The notes under the pieces: model-generated
Told to the model about the DNA's origin: nothing
What the model saw: only the letters and a program-made list of their open reading frames with translations
The model's database searches: none
Translations under genes and position numbers: made by a program
Source of the DNA: Runella defluvii
GTDB taxonomy: Bacteria; Bacteroidota; Bacteroidia; Cytophagales; Spirosomataceae
DNA: 64,000 nt
Assembly (NCBI RefSeq): GCF_014195535.1
Contig: NZ_JACIBY010000006.1
Coordinates: 248,001-312,000 of the forward strand
Direction: 5' to 3'
In this document: piece by piece, positions 1 through 8,915 of the stretch
How positions within the stretch are numbered: the first letter of the stretch is position 1
How the letters are laid out: each line of letters opens with the position of its first letter

Positions 1-1
1 C

Positions 2-1435
2 TCATCTCAAGCCAGCAAAATTTTCCCCTCGGCCGTCGTCAGCGGTGAAATTACCCCCGAATACTTAGGCGTAGGCTACATCATTGGTTTTCGTATTTCA
101 GCCGTCTTGGTAGGTGGCGGACTTTTGGCCTGGCTAGGGCTCATTCCTCTCTTAGCAACCCTCGTTCCTGCCGATACCATCGCCGAGCAGCTTATCAAAT
201 TAGGCTACCTCAAAGACCTCGCTACCGCAGGCGGCCCAGGTGGCTGGAACCCTGATTCTCATAGCTTTACTGACACCGCATCGGCCATTTATCGCGCTTA
301 CATCCGTCAGATTGGCGCAGGTGCCGTGGCAGCGGGTGGTTTTATGGCTTTGATTAAAAGCATTCCTACGATTGTTTCATCCTTCAGCCAGAGTTTAGCC
401 TCAATGAAAGCAGGCGCTGATGCCACTCGCCTCCGTACCGAACAAGATTTGTCGTTTAAAGTGGTGCTTTTTGGCTGTTTGGCCCTAGTGATTTTGATGG
501 TCATTTTACCCCAAATTCCTGGTGACGGGTTCTTAACCAAGTTTTTGATTGCGGTGTTGGTCGTGGTTTTTGGCTTTTTCTTTGTCACCGTCGCCAGCCG
601 CATTGTTGGTATTATTGGCTCAAGTTCGTCGCCTGTTTCGGGAATGACCATTGCTACCATTATGGCTACTTCACTGGTTTTCATTGGGTTTGGGCTAACA
701 GGAAAAATGTACGAACCTGCCGTTTTGGTCATTGGGGGAATGATTTGCATCGCCGCCGCCAATGCAGGAAACACCTCACAAGACCTCAAAACGGGGTATT
801 TGGTGGGTGCTACGCCGCGTTATCAACAAATTGCCCTTTTCATCGGGGTCATTGTGTCGTCGTTGGTGATTGGTGCTACCGTCAAATTGCTCGACACACC
901 CACCCCTGATTTGGCTGCTCAAGGCATTCAGCATGCGATTGGCACCGACAAGTTTCCTGCTCCTCAAGGCACGTTGATGGCTACGCTTATCAAAGGACTT
1001 TTATCGTTTAACCTCGATTGGCAGTTTGTATTAGTAGGTGTCTTTATTGCCCTCACCATCGAAATCATGGGAGTCAACGCGCTTTCGTTTGCCGTGGGTT
1101 TGTACCTTCCTCTCTCAACAACGTTGCCCATTTTTGCGGGTGGTTGCGTCAAAGCGTTTGTCAACTGGAACTCAAAACGCCAAGGAATCGAAGAAGAAGA
1201 CGCTGACTTGGGCAAAGGGAATTTGTTTTCGACGGGATTGGTGGCAGGTGGTGCGTTGGCGGGCGTGGTTGTAGCTCTCCTCTCGGTCAACGACAGTATT
1301 TTTAATGCCCTTGCCAACATCAACCTCGAACACGCCCTTGCTTCAGTCTTCGGTGAAGGCGGATACCAACTCCTCGGCGCAGGCTTATTTGCCGCCATGG
1401 CCGTAGTGTTGTATCGCGTAGCAATGAAGCGATAA
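2..1435 (+). CDS. OPT-family oligopeptide transporter, 3' part
   Basis: The reading frame is open to the left edge of the window, so the gene starts outside it; about 477 residues are visible. The protein is strongly hydrophobic with many membrane segments. It carries the GVGYIIGFRIS motif near the left edge and an IKSIPTIVSSF segment, both typical of the bacterial OPT (oligopeptide transporter/YSL-like) family, which imports peptides or metal chelates across the inner membrane with protons. The C-terminus (AGLFAAMAVVLYRVAMKR) looks complete. The substrate cannot be read from sequence. The next gene is convergent, with an inverted-repeat element between them. Family is confident; substrate is unknown. 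Confidence 0.9.
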   Translation, partial: SSQASKIFPSAVVSGEITPEYLGVGYIIGFRISAVLVGGGLLAWLGLIPLLATLVPADTIAEQLIKLGYLKDLATAGGPGGWNPDSHSFTDTASAIYRAYIRQIGAGAVAAGGFMALIKSIPTIVSSFSQSLASMKAGADATRLRTEQDLSFKVVLFGCLALVILMVILPQIPGDGFLTKFLIAVLVVVFGFFFVTVASRIVGIIGSSSSPVSGMTIATIMATSLVFIGFGLTGKMYEPAVLVIGGMICIAAANAGNTSQDLKTGYLVGATPRYQQIALFIGVIVSSLVIGATVKLLDTPTPDLAAQGIQHAIGTDKFPAPQGTLMATLIKGLLSFNLDWQFVLVGVFIALTIEIMGVNALSFAVGLYLPLSTTLPIFAGGCVKAFVNWNSKRQGIEEEDADLGKGNLFSTGLVAGGALAGVVVALLSVNDSIFNALANINLEHALASVFGEGGYQLLGAGLFAAMAVVLYRVAMKR

Positions 1436-1461
1436 GATTTTTGTACAAAAATATTTTTCAC

Positions 1462-1560
1462 CCGCAGATTTTCGCCGAACAAGAACTTCATAAAGCAATT
1501 ATTCAGCGAAAATCTGCGGCTTTAAATCTGGGAAAATCTGTGGGAAAAATTTCAGGCAAT
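1462..1560. repeat. Intergenic inverted repeat with CAGATTTT-type units
   Basis: Two perfect 14-base arms (1462-1475 and 1506-1519) face each other across a 30-base loop. They are followed by two diverged copies of an AAATCTG-GGG unit up to about 1550. The element lies between two convergent genes, so it could end transcription in both directions, although a clean T-run is missing. It resembles the short dispersed CAGATTTTCGC-like repeats seen between genes in Bacteroidota; that comparison is from memory. Confidence 0.6.
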
Positions 1561-1566
1561 GCTCCA

Positions 1567-2292
1567 CTACTTCAACTTCCGAAGTTTGACATTTCGGTAC
1601 CAAACTGTACTTCCCCAATCTTGTAACCCAATGACACCCGTTAGCTGATTTTGAGCAATAGGTGCATTTTTCAACGGACTATTAGTTATTCGTTGCTTCC
1701 AATCAGCACTCGATAAGTCGTGTTCTTGAACCACAAAACCGTTGAGCGTAATTGTTAATTTATTTTTCCGAAACACTACGTGCACCTGATTCCATTCGCC
1801 GACAGGATTGATTTCACGAAGACGTGCATTGGCGACACCAAAGAAATCGCCCGCGCGGTGTTTGTTTTCGGCGGCACCTTCGTAAATTTTATCGTCCAAC
1901 ACCTGAAGCTCAAGCCCCGTATTGTGCATGTTTTTATACTGCTCCGCTTCTTTCACAAAAAAGAAAATACCACTATTGGCCAATGGACTTACTTTCCAGT
2001 CAGCTTTAAACTCAAAATCCCCCGAAACAAGCACATTTGAAACAATGTCGCCGCCATTAGGGGCTTTGTTTCCCGCGCGGGTGGGCACATCAAGCTTGAG
2101 GGCATCGCCTTCCACTTTCCACGCCGTTCCTACGCCTTTGCTACCATACGTATGCCACCCCGACACATCCTTCCCATTAAACAACAGCTCCCATCCTTGT
2201 TTCTTTTCTTGGGACGAAAGGGCATTTTGTGTTTGGGCTTGAGCGGCCCAAGTTCCCATCAACAGGGCGAGCGAAAGTACTAGCTTATACAT
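1567..2292 (-). CDS. Secreted DUF1080 (3-keto-disaccharide hydrolase-like) protein
   Basis: This 241-residue protein has a signal peptide (MYKLVLSLALLMGTWAAQAQ) and then a single LamG-like beta-sandwich of the DUF1080 family. Supporting motifs are GWELLFNGKDVSGWHTYG near the start, a NSGIFFFVKE strand, the GLELQVLDD strand, and the GVIGLQDWGSTVWYRNVKLR ending. Family members are exported and several act on 3-keto-glycosides or bind carbohydrate. The gene is divergent from the dehydrogenase to its right and convergent with the transporter to its left. The exact substrate is not visible. Confidence 0.9.
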   Translation of the reverse strand: MYKLVLSLALLMGTWAAQAQTQNALSSQEKKQGWELLFNGKDVSGWHTYGSKGVGTAWKVEGDALKLDVPTRAGNKAPNGGDIVSNVLVSGDFEFKADWKVSPLANSGIFFFVKEAEQYKNMHNTGLELQVLDDKIYEGAAENKHRAGDFFGVANARLREINPVGEWNQVHVVFRKNKLTITLNGFVVQEHDLSSADWKQRITNSPLKNAPIAQNQLTGVIGLQDWGSTVWYRNVKLRKLK

Positions 2293-2401
2293 CGTTAAAA
2301 TTAGTTTGACTGTTGCTATCCAAAGCCAAGAAGCAGACTATTTTACTTTCGTGCATTTCTTGCGACATTTGCGCCCAAACAATTTCAAGATACTTTTCAC
2401 T

Positions 2402-3469
2402 ATGTTTTCTGCTGAACAACTACGAACTTTTACCAAAAATATATTCCAAAGCATCGGTTTTTCGGAAGAAGATGCCACCCTAGCCGCCACTGTCCTCATT
2501 GCCGCCGACTTACGCGGGGTTGACTCGCACGGCATCGCTCGTTTGGCAGGTTACGTACGGCTGTTTGACCACGGACGGCTCAACCCTACCCCAACCATTA
2601 AAATTGTACATCAAACCCCCAGCACCGCCGTCGTCGATGGTGACGCTGGTGTCGGGCTGGTTGTTGGGCCAAAAACCATGGAAATTGTCATTGAAAAAGC
2701 CAAAAACGTCGGTTCGGGCTGGATTTCGGTGCAAAACTCCAACCACTTTGGTATTGCGGGCTACCACGCCATGCTTGCCCTCCCCCACGACATGATAGGC
2801 ATGGCCATGACCAACGCCGCCCCGTTGGTTGCCCCCACGTTTTCATTGGAAAAAATGCTCGGTACCAACCCCATTGCCGTGGCCGTTCCTGCCCATGAAG
2901 AGCCTGCCTTTGTCGCCGATTTTGCCAGTACGGCGGCGGCTTACGGTAAGTTTGAGATTTTGCAACGCAAAAACCTGCCAGCTCCCCTTGGCTGGGCGCA
3001 AGATTCGGCAGGCAACATCACGACCGACTCCAACCCCATCAAAAACGGCGGGGCATTGCTTCCACTTGGCTCTGACCGCGAGCACGGTAGCCACAAGGGC
3101 TACGGATTAGGGGCGATTGTAGATATTTTTTCGGGCGTATTATCGGGGGCTAATTACGGACCTTGGGTACCACCTTTTGCTACGGCAGGCTTTATGAGTG
3201 CCAACGAAGGGGTAGGAAAAGGAACTGGGCATTTTTTTGGCGCGATGCGGATAGACGGTTTCCGCCCTGCCGACGAATTCAAAGCCCACATGGACACGTG
3301 GATTCGCCGTTTTCGCTCGGCCGAGGCCGTTGAGGGCAAACAAGTCTTGATTCCTGGCGACCCCGAACGCGCCATCGAAGCCGACCGCCTCGAAAACGGA
3401 CTCGATTTGCTCGACCCCGTCGTACAATCTCTGGAAGAACTTGGCAAACGATTTGGTGTTTCTTTATAA
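2402..3469 (+). CDS. Ldh_2 family malate/L-lactate-type dehydrogenase
   Basis: A 355-residue NAD(P)-dependent oxidoreductase of the malate/L-lactate/ureidoglycolate dehydrogenase family (not the Rossmann LDH family). Visible family motifs are GVDSHGIARL with the conserved His near residue 43, NSNHFGIAGYHAM, GTNPIAVAVP and HKGYGLGAIVDIFSGVLSGA. The frame is open upstream to 2306, but the ATG at 2402 fits the family N-terminus, and a near-consensus promoter box (TACTTTCG, 2344-2351) lies between the two. It reduces or oxidises 2-hydroxy/2-keto acids in the cytoplasm; which acid is unknown. The next gene follows after 9 bases. Confidence 0.9.
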   Translation: MFSAEQLRTFTKNIFQSIGFSEEDATLAATVLIAADLRGVDSHGIARLAGYVRLFDHGRLNPTPTIKIVHQTPSTAVVDGDAGVGLVVGPKTMEIVIEKAKNVGSGWISVQNSNHFGIAGYHAMLALPHDMIGMAMTNAAPLVAPTFSLEKMLGTNPIAVAVPAHEEPAFVADFASTAAAYGKFEILQRKNLPAPLGWAQDSAGNITTDSNPIKNGGALLPLGSDREHGSHKGYGLGAIVDIFSGVLSGANYGPWVPPFATAGFMSANEGVGKGTGHFFGAMRIDGFRPADEFKAHMDTWIRRFRSAEAVEGKQVLIPGDPERAIEADRLENGLDLLDPVVQSLEELGKRFGVSL

Positions 3470-3478
3470 TCAACCTTT

Positions 3479-4216
3479 ATGAAAAAACTATTTTTCACCC
3501 TGACGATTTGCAGTCTAGTGACGCACATCGCCTGCGGACAAACACCCAACTATTTTCCGCAACTGACCAAAATTCGCGTCGATGGCGGTATGAACCCTGT
3601 GGTATTTGGCTACGACAAAGCTACCATCAAGCTCAGTCGCAAAAAATGTACGCAGTTTCCCAAAAATAGCCCTTGGTATTGCCCCGACCCCGACGCCCCT
3701 GTTTATGAACGGTTAGCGATTTTTAAACATCCGCAAATCAGCGATTCGTTGTATGTGTTGTTTTCACACGGACCCAGCGAAGACCCCAATTTTATGATTG
3801 CGACCAAATCGGGCAAAACCCTCGGAACGGTCAATGGATTGCAGCTATTCCTGACCAATAGCACCACTTTTTACGTCAGCGGACATACCAATAATTTGTT
3901 TGATAAACGTCGGAAGTTTCAAATCAAAAACGACACCATCGCCGAAATCACCCAACCTTTTTACTACGTGGGGTTACAATCAGTGGCGTTGAAAGAGCTT
4001 ACGTTGTACAAAGACAAAACCTCCAAAGAGGTAGTAGCAACCCTCCCCAAAGGCTACAAAGTCGAAGTAGTAATGGCCGAATTTGGCCGCCCTGATTTTG
4101 AACTAGAAGAACATTTTCTGGTTCGTACCGATTTTGGGCTTATCGGATGGCTACGTCTCAACAAAAACGAACCGTGGGAAAGTTACATCAAAGGACTGTT
4201 CTTTGCAGGAGATTAG
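3479..4216 (+). CDS. Secreted protein with C-terminal SH3-like domain
   Basis: A 245-residue protein with a signal peptide (MKKLFFTLTICSLVTHIACG). The body has no motif I can place. The last 70 residues (LKELTLYKDKTSKEVV, a KGYKVEVV strand, then FLVRTDFGLIGWLRL) look like a bacterial SH3 domain, a fold often used to bind cell wall or peptides. It sits 9 bases after the dehydrogenase and is probably co-transcribed with it, but no functional link is evident. The ending at GLFFAGD is clean. Confidence 0.75.
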   Translation: MKKLFFTLTICSLVTHIACGQTPNYFPQLTKIRVDGGMNPVVFGYDKATIKLSRKKCTQFPKNSPWYCPDPDAPVYERLAIFKHPQISDSLYVLFSHGPSEDPNFMIATKSGKTLGTVNGLQLFLTNSTTFYVSGHTNNLFDKRRKFQIKNDTIAEITQPFYYVGLQSVALKELTLYKDKTSKEVVATLPKGYKVEVVMAEFGRPDFELEEHFLVRTDFGLIGWLRLNKNEPWESYIKGLFFAGD

Positions 4217-4275
4217 TTTTTTGTAGTAAAACACCGCTTTGTCCACAAAGACTTCGGCTATTCACCATTTTAACG

Positions 4276-4283
4276 TATCTTTG
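4276..4283 (+). promoter_or_regulatory. Bacteroidota -7 box (TATCTTTG) abutting ruvB
   Basis: An exact TAnnTTTG match ends 4 bases before the ruvB ATG. In Bacteroidota this box is centred near -7, so transcription would start at or very near the start codon. No convincing -33 TTG partner is visible at the expected distance. Confidence 0.5.
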
Positions 4284-4287
4284 ATGT

Positions 4288-5316
4288 ATGCGTCAAGATT
4301 ATCTATCAGGAAATAAAGAGCCGCTTTCGCCCATCGAAAAAGAAATTGACAAGGCATTACGGCCGTTGTCATTCAGTGATTTTGCGGGGCAAGACAAGAT
4401 TCTTGAAAACATTCGGATCTTTGTAACGGCAGCCAAACAACGGGGCGAACCACTCGACCACGTGCTTCTTCACGGGCCTCCAGGTTTGGGGAAAACAACC
4501 CTTTCTAACATCATTGCCAACGAATTAGGCTCTACCATGAAAACATCGTCGGGGCCTGTATTGGACAAACCAAGCGATTTGGCGGGGTTGCTGACCAACC
4601 TCCAACCGAACGATGTGCTGTTTATCGACGAGATTCACCGCCTCAACCCAATTGTGGAGGAGTACTTGTATTCGGCCATGGAAGATTATAAAATCGACAT
4701 CATGCTCGATTCTGGGCCGAATGCGCGGAGTATTCAAATCAGCTTGAATCCCTTTACACTTATTGGTGCTACTACCCGCGCGGGCTTGCTTACGTCACCT
4801 CTACGAGCTCGTTTTGGAATCAATTGCCGCCTAGAGTATTACGATGCCCAATTGTTATCATCCATTGTAAAAAGGTCTTCTGCCATTTTGGGCACACCGA
4901 TTGAAGACGATGGCGCCTTTGAGATTGCCCGCCGTAGCCGTGGCACGCCGCGTATTGCCAATAATTTATTACGCCGTACCCGCGACTTTGCCCAAGTAAA
5001 AGGCCAAGGACGCATCACGGTTGAGATAGCTGAGATTGCCCTCAAAGCCCTTGATGTGGACCAGCATGGCCTCGACGAAATGGATATTCGTATTTTGAGT
5101 ACCATTATTGATAAGTTTAAAGGTGGGCCCGTGGGAATTACAACCATTGCAACCGCTTGCGGCGACGAAGCCGAGACGATTGAGGAAGTTTATGAGCCTT
5201 TTTTGATTCAAGAAGGATTTATAAAACGTACCTCACGGGGACGAGAAGCCACCGAAAAAGCCTATCGACACCTAGGAATTGTCCCTAAATTTAGGACGGG
5301 CGACCTATTTGGCTAG
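4288..5316 (+). CDS. ruvB: Holliday junction branch migration helicase RuvB
   Basis: A 342-residue AAA+ ATPase, full length for RuvB. Walker [10 protein letters not shown] is at residues 63-71, Walker B DEIH at 114-117, and the sensor segment [18 protein letters not shown] follows. The C-terminal winged helix carries [10 protein letters not shown] and ends in [10 protein letters not shown]. RuvB hexamers drive branch migration with RuvA at Holliday junctions. The ATG at 4288 gives the standard N-terminus ([12 protein letters not shown] starts near residue 25). The -7 box lies only 4 bases upstream, so the transcript may be leaderless. ruvA and ruvC are not in this window. Confidence 0.98.
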   Translation: MRQDYLSGNKEPLSPIEKEIDKALRPLSFSDFAGQDKILENIRIFVTAAKQRGEPLDHVLLHGPPGLGKTTLSNIIANELGSTMKTSSGPVLDKPSDLAGLLTNLQPNDVLFIDEIHRLNPIVEEYLYSAMEDYKIDIMLDSGPNARSIQISLNPFTLIGATTRAGLLTSPLRARFGINCRLEYYDAQLLSSIVKRSSAILGTPIEDDGAFEIARRSRGTPRIANNLLRRTRDFAQVKGQGRITVEIAEIALKALDVDQHGLDEMDIRILSTIIDKFKGGPVGITTIATACGDEAETIEEVYEPFLIQEGFIKRTSRGREATEKAYRHLGIVPKFRTGDLFG

Positions 5317-5393
5317 TCTTTTTTTAGAAAACACTTGTTATTTTTTTGAAAAATTACGACTTTTGCACCCTCATTCTGAAAACAACAATTGTC

Positions 5394-5618
5394 ATGGCCA
5401 GAGTTTGTGAAATTACGGGCAAAAGAACACGAGTTGGTAATAACGTATCGCACGCTAACAATAAAACCAAGCGTAAGTTTTATCCAAACTTGCAAACAAA
5501 GAAGTTTTTTATTCCTTCTTTGAATGAGTGGGTAGAAATTAAATTGGCTACTTCAGCTCTTCGTACTATCAATAAAAAAGGTATTGAAGCAGTTTTGAAA
5601 GAAGTAGGTGCGTTGTAG
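5394..5618 (+). CDS. rpmB: 50S ribosomal protein L28
   Basis: A 74-residue basic protein that starts [20 protein letters not shown], the typical L28 N-terminus, followed by [12 protein letters not shown]. The frame is open to 5346, but the ATG at 5394 gives the correct L28 start. L28 binds 23S rRNA in the large subunit. In many Bacteroidota rpmB is followed by rpmG and a small DUF4295 gene; here a strong terminator follows directly, so it is a single-gene unit. Only one CxxC-type cysteine remains, so this looks like the zinc-independent form. Confidence 0.97.
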   Translation: MARVCEITGKRTRVGNNVSHANNKTKRKFYPNLQTKKFFIPSLNEWVEIKLATSALRTINKKGIEAVLKEVGAL

Positions 5619-5650
5619 TCATACACGACCATCTTTTGCAAAAGATTTAA

Positions 5651-5672
5651 CCCCGCGACGGCGGGGTTTTTT
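5651..5672 (+). terminator. Rho-independent terminator of rpmB
   Basis: A 6-bp GC stem, CCCCGC (5651-5656) and GCGGGG (5661-5666), closes a 4-base loop and is followed by six T (5667-5672). It lies 32 bases after the rpmB stop, ahead of a convergent gene. Confidence 0.93.
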
Positions 5673-5694
5673 GTTGCCCTTTTGAGCCAAAAAG

Positions 5695-7140
5695 TTAAGA
5701 TAACGAGTGTTTGACGGAATAATAACCCACAAACCCGTATCCCAACACCAACATGCTGTGCAGCCCAACCAACGAGTAAGTCTGCCAATATAAACCCAGG
5801 GCAAGGCCAAAACCAAAGTATAAAACCAAACCTAGCTCCAGCCAAGTAAGCAGGTTGAGGCTCCGAACGAGGTATTTTTTTTGCTGCCAATTTCCTTGAT
5901 GTTGTACAATTCCCCATTTAGGAGTACGGACAAAAGGCGTTTTTTTTCCAAAATATCCTTCAATTACCGCAATCGAATTATGCAGCGAAAGCCCCATGAT
6001 AACGGACAAAAACAAGGGCAATTGCCACGCTAGTTCAAAAAGCGATTTTCGGCCGTAGTGCGTTGTGCCATAAAATCCAAGAAGAATAACAACACTCAGT
6101 TGAAAAAACTGAAAAATCCCCAGTACCGAATTAAAACGCGGCGACTCGTGCGTGATAAGTAAGGCAGGAATACTCAGCAGCGCCATTACAAACACCGCAA
6201 TAAACACGCCGCTGTTGAGTAAATGAAACGCTGCATGGGTTTTTGTAGAAAATCTAAGCGCCTCATTTTTAAATACTTTCCACAAATTTTTGCGAGCACA
6301 TTCGGCAGCACCTTTCATCCAACGGTATTGCTGCGACTTAAATGCGGGCATGGTTGCAGGCAACTCGGCAGGGCTTTCTACCTTTTCGAGATACACAAAC
6401 TGCCACCCCCGAAGTTGGGCACGGTAGCTCAAGTCGAGGTCTTCGGTGAGGGTATCCGACGACCAACCACCTGCGTCGGTGATACAGCTCGCTCGCCAAA
6501 CGCCTGCCGTTCCGTTAAAATTGATAAAATGTCCGTCGGCGTTGCGGCCGCCCTGTTCGACCACAAAATGCCCGTCTAACCCAAAAGCCTGAAGTTGCGT
6601 AAGTAACGAGTACGATTCGTTGAGGTGTCCCCAACGGGTTTGTACCACCCCCACCGAAGACGAGGAAAAATGAGGCAGTGTTTTTTGTAAAAAATCGGGC
6701 GCAGGAATAAAATCAGCGTCAAAAATCGCAATAAATTCAGCTTGAGTAAGCGTCAGTCCGTAGGCCAACGCCCCTGCTTTGAAGCCTTCACGCTGAGGGC
6801 GGCGAATGTGCGAAATGGCAAACCCTACTGATTGATAATGCGCTACTTTTTGGGCGATAAGCGCAACGGTCTCGTCCGTGGAATCATCCAATACTTGAAT
6901 TTCAAGCAATTCTTGGGGATACTCAAAAGCGCAAACAGCATCAATGAGTCGTTCGATGACGTAGCGTTCGTTGTAAATAGGGAGTTGTACACAAACTTTT
7001 GGCAAGCTAGTTAGCAAACTCAGCTCCTCTATCGGTGCTTGACGGTGCCAATAACTCCAAACCAAACTCAGCTGTGCGCAACTGTACAAAAACAGCACAC
7101 AGGTGGGGAGGAGGTACAACAAAATCACCAAAAATTCCAT
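5695..7140 (-). CDS. GT2 family processive-type glycosyltransferase, membrane protein
   Basis: A 481-residue glycosyltransferase of the cellulose synthase-like GT2 group. It has an N-terminal membrane segment, then a GT-A domain with YNERYVIERLIDAV, LDDSTDETV, the metal-binding FDADFIP, TEDLDLSYRAQLRGW, and the QxxRW motif as QQYRW followed by MKGAAECARKN. Four or more membrane segments form the C-terminus. It would transfer sugar from a nucleotide sugar at the inner membrane to a polysaccharide or lipid. The ATG at 7140 is preferred over the TTG two codons upstream. The thioesterase and GT4 genes upstream on the same strand form a probable unit. Confidence 0.9.
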   Translation of the reverse strand: MEFLVILLYLLPTCVLFLYSCAQLSLVWSYWHRQAPIEELSLLTSLPKVCVQLPIYNERYVIERLIDAVCAFEYPQELLEIQVLDDSTDETVALIAQKVAHYQSVGFAISHIRRPQREGFKAGALAYGLTLTQAEFIAIFDADFIPAPDFLQKTLPHFSSSSVGVVQTRWGHLNESYSLLTQLQAFGLDGHFVVEQGGRNADGHFINFNGTAGVWRASCITDAGGWSSDTLTEDLDLSYRAQLRGWQFVYLEKVESPAELPATMPAFKSQQYRWMKGAAECARKNLWKVFKNEALRFSTKTHAAFHLLNSGVFIAVFVMALLSIPALLITHESPRFNSVLGIFQFFQLSVVILLGFYGTTHYGRKSLFELAWQLPLFLSVIMGLSLHNSIAVIEGYFGKKTPFVRTPKWGIVQHQGNWQQKKYLVRSLNLLTWLELGLVLYFGFGLALGLYWQTYSLVGLHSMLVLGYGFVGYYSVKHSLS

Positions 7141-7165
7141 ACGCAACGCTACATCATGAGTTTGC

Positions 7166-7615
7166 CTAAAACGCCAACTTCATCGAGGTCTGAATCAGGT
7201 TAGTGCTACACTTTGCGATAATCTTTTGGTCAGCATTGGTAATCCGTGCTTCGCAATGAATCACATTTTTACCCGCGCGAATTACTTCCGCTCTAGCGGT
7301 GAGTACGTCGCCGACGCGAGCGGCGTTGAGAAAATCACAGTTGAGGTTGACAGAAGTATAGGCGTATTCGCGGCCTAGTGTAAACACCAACATGCCCACA
7401 ATATCGTCCATAATAGAAGCCGCCGCCCCGCCGTGGAGGGTCATCATGGGGTTGGTCATGTCTTCGCGTACGACAAACTCGACGACCATTGCATTGGATT
7501 GAATATCAACAAGTTTACCGTTAAGCCAGCGCCCAAGCCCCGATGGGCTTTTGGTCATTTGTTGGCCGATTTGAGAACGAAAAAAGTCTAAACGTGGATT
7601 GGTTTCGTTAGTCAT
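7166..7615 (-). CDS. PaaI-like hotdog-fold thioesterase
   Basis: A 149-residue single-domain hotdog protein. The motif TLHGGAAASIMDDIVGML (about residues 59-76) is the PaaI/4HBT signature, in which the HGG loop and the Asp on the central helix shape the acyl-CoA thioesterase site. The C-terminal half (TSVNLNCDFLNAARVGDVLTA) fits the same family. It probably hydrolyses an acyl- or aryl-CoA in the cytoplasm; the substrate is unknown. It lies between two glycosyltransferase genes on the same strand with short gaps. Confidence 0.9.
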   Translation of the reverse strand: MTNETNPRLDFFRSQIGQQMTKSPSGLGRWLNGKLVDIQSNAMVVEFVVREDMTNPMMTLHGGAAASIMDDIVGMLVFTLGREYAYTSVNLNCDFLNAARVGDVLTARAEVIRAGKNVIHCEARITNADQKIIAKCSTNLIQTSMKLAF

Positions 7616-7640
7616 GAAGTTGTTGTGAGTGGAGAATAAT

Positions 7641-8873
7641 TCACTTTACTTGTTGCAATGCTGCTAGGTACTTGTTGGCTAAAACTTCGCGGTCAAAATG
7701 GGCTTGGGCGTAGCGGTAGCCGTTTTGCCCGTGCTGTTTTGCCAACGATGGATTATGTAAATATACACGAATTTTGGCGGCAAAATCGGCTGGATTTTCG
7801 GGTTCAACGTACAAACCTGCATTGGCGTCTTCCAACAATTGCCTCGAAACACCGTCAATGGCCATTAAAATAGGTTTTTGGCAAGACATATAGTCAAAGG
7901 TTTTGTTAGAATAAATGGTCTTAAATGTATCTACTTTTTTCAGAACTGACGCCCCTGCGTCGGAAGCCAAAATGTATTTAAACACATCTCGCTTGGGAAC
8001 AGAATCAATAAAACGGACATTCGTCAGGCCACGTTGCAGAGCATCAGCTTTTAGTTCAGCCTTGAGCATTCCATCCCCAATCAGCAAAAACAAAACGTTG
8101 GTATCACGCAGCAATTCGGCCGTGTCAAGCACCTGAACTAAGTGATTGGCAACCCCGTGCGCACCTACGTAAGTTACCACAAAGTGCTGCTCCAACTGCT
8201 GTTCACGACGAAAAGCGGCAACATCGAACGTTTGGAGCAATTCTTCCGACAATGAAAAGTCAGCGGCGTTGGGAATAAAGATGATTTTTGACGGAGAAAC
8301 TCCTTTACTGGTAATCAATTTATCGCGAAAAGCGGGAGTGAGTACATTGATAAGGCAGGCTTTGCGGTACATCAATTTCTCAAACCAATAGGCAAATTTG
8401 ATAAGTATGCCGTTGGTCAAGACACCCGTGTCGATGGCGGATTCGGGCCACAAGTCGCGGATTTCAAAAACAAAAGGAGTCCGTTTGAACAGTGACAGGA
8501 CGTAGGCCGTGATTCCTACAAAAAGAGGTGGCGACGTCACCACAATAACATCATAATTGCCACGGGCATAGCGAAGGCCACCCCAAATGCTCGAAAATGT
8601 AAACGAAAAATACGCCCACAGCCGCCCGACAAAGCTTTTGTTATACGACTCCGAAACGTGGCAACGAATGACGTCCACGCCGTCTTGGTTGGTACTGCGG
8701 TCAAAATATTTCCCATTGTATTTGGCAGGACGATGCCCCATGTAATGCACCATGCCCGCAAGCACAATGACTTGATGTCCCGATTCTTGCCAAAACCGAC
8801 TCATTTCGTTCCAACGCGAACCTCCGCCGTCGTTGTCTTCCAAAAAATATTGGTGAATTAGTAAAATTCTCAT
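7641..8873 (-). CDS. GT4 family glycosyltransferase (WbuB-like)
   Basis: A 410-residue GT-B glycosyltransferase. It starts MRILLIHQYFLEDNDGGGSRW, has the EIRDLWPESAIDTGVL segment typical of the WbuB/colanic-type group, and a C-terminal nucleotide-sugar domain with VTYVGAHGVANHL and SNKTFDYMSCQKPILM. It retains the sugar donor's anomeric configuration and probably acts in polysaccharide or glycan synthesis. The gene is divergent from the FAD oxidase gene at 8916, with a 42-base spacer, and probably leads a transcript through the thioesterase and GT2 genes. Confidence 0.9.
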   Translation of the reverse strand: MRILLIHQYFLEDNDGGGSRWNEMSRFWQESGHQVIVLAGMVHYMGHRPAKYNGKYFDRSTNQDGVDVIRCHVSESYNKSFVGRLWAYFSFTFSSIWGGLRYARGNYDVIVVTSPPLFVGITAYVLSLFKRTPFVFEIRDLWPESAIDTGVLTNGILIKFAYWFEKLMYRKACLINVLTPAFRDKLITSKGVSPSKIIFIPNAADFSLSEELLQTFDVAAFRREQQLEQHFVVTYVGAHGVANHLVQVLDTAELLRDTNVLFLLIGDGMLKAELKADALQRGLTNVRFIDSVPKRDVFKYILASDAGASVLKKVDTFKTIYSNKTFDYMSCQKPILMAIDGVSRQLLEDANAGLYVEPENPADFAAKIRVYLHNPSLAKQHGQNGYRYAQAHFDREVLANKYLAALQQVK

Positions 8874-8915
8874 AAGTTGGTGCGAAGATACAGTAAAGTC
8901 CTAAATCTTAAACCT

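Noticed and set aside
964-1491. Long minus-strand frame across the OPT transporter gene
   Set aside because: It mirrors the coding strand of a clear membrane transporter and has no domain or start context; the composition is that of an antisense shadow.
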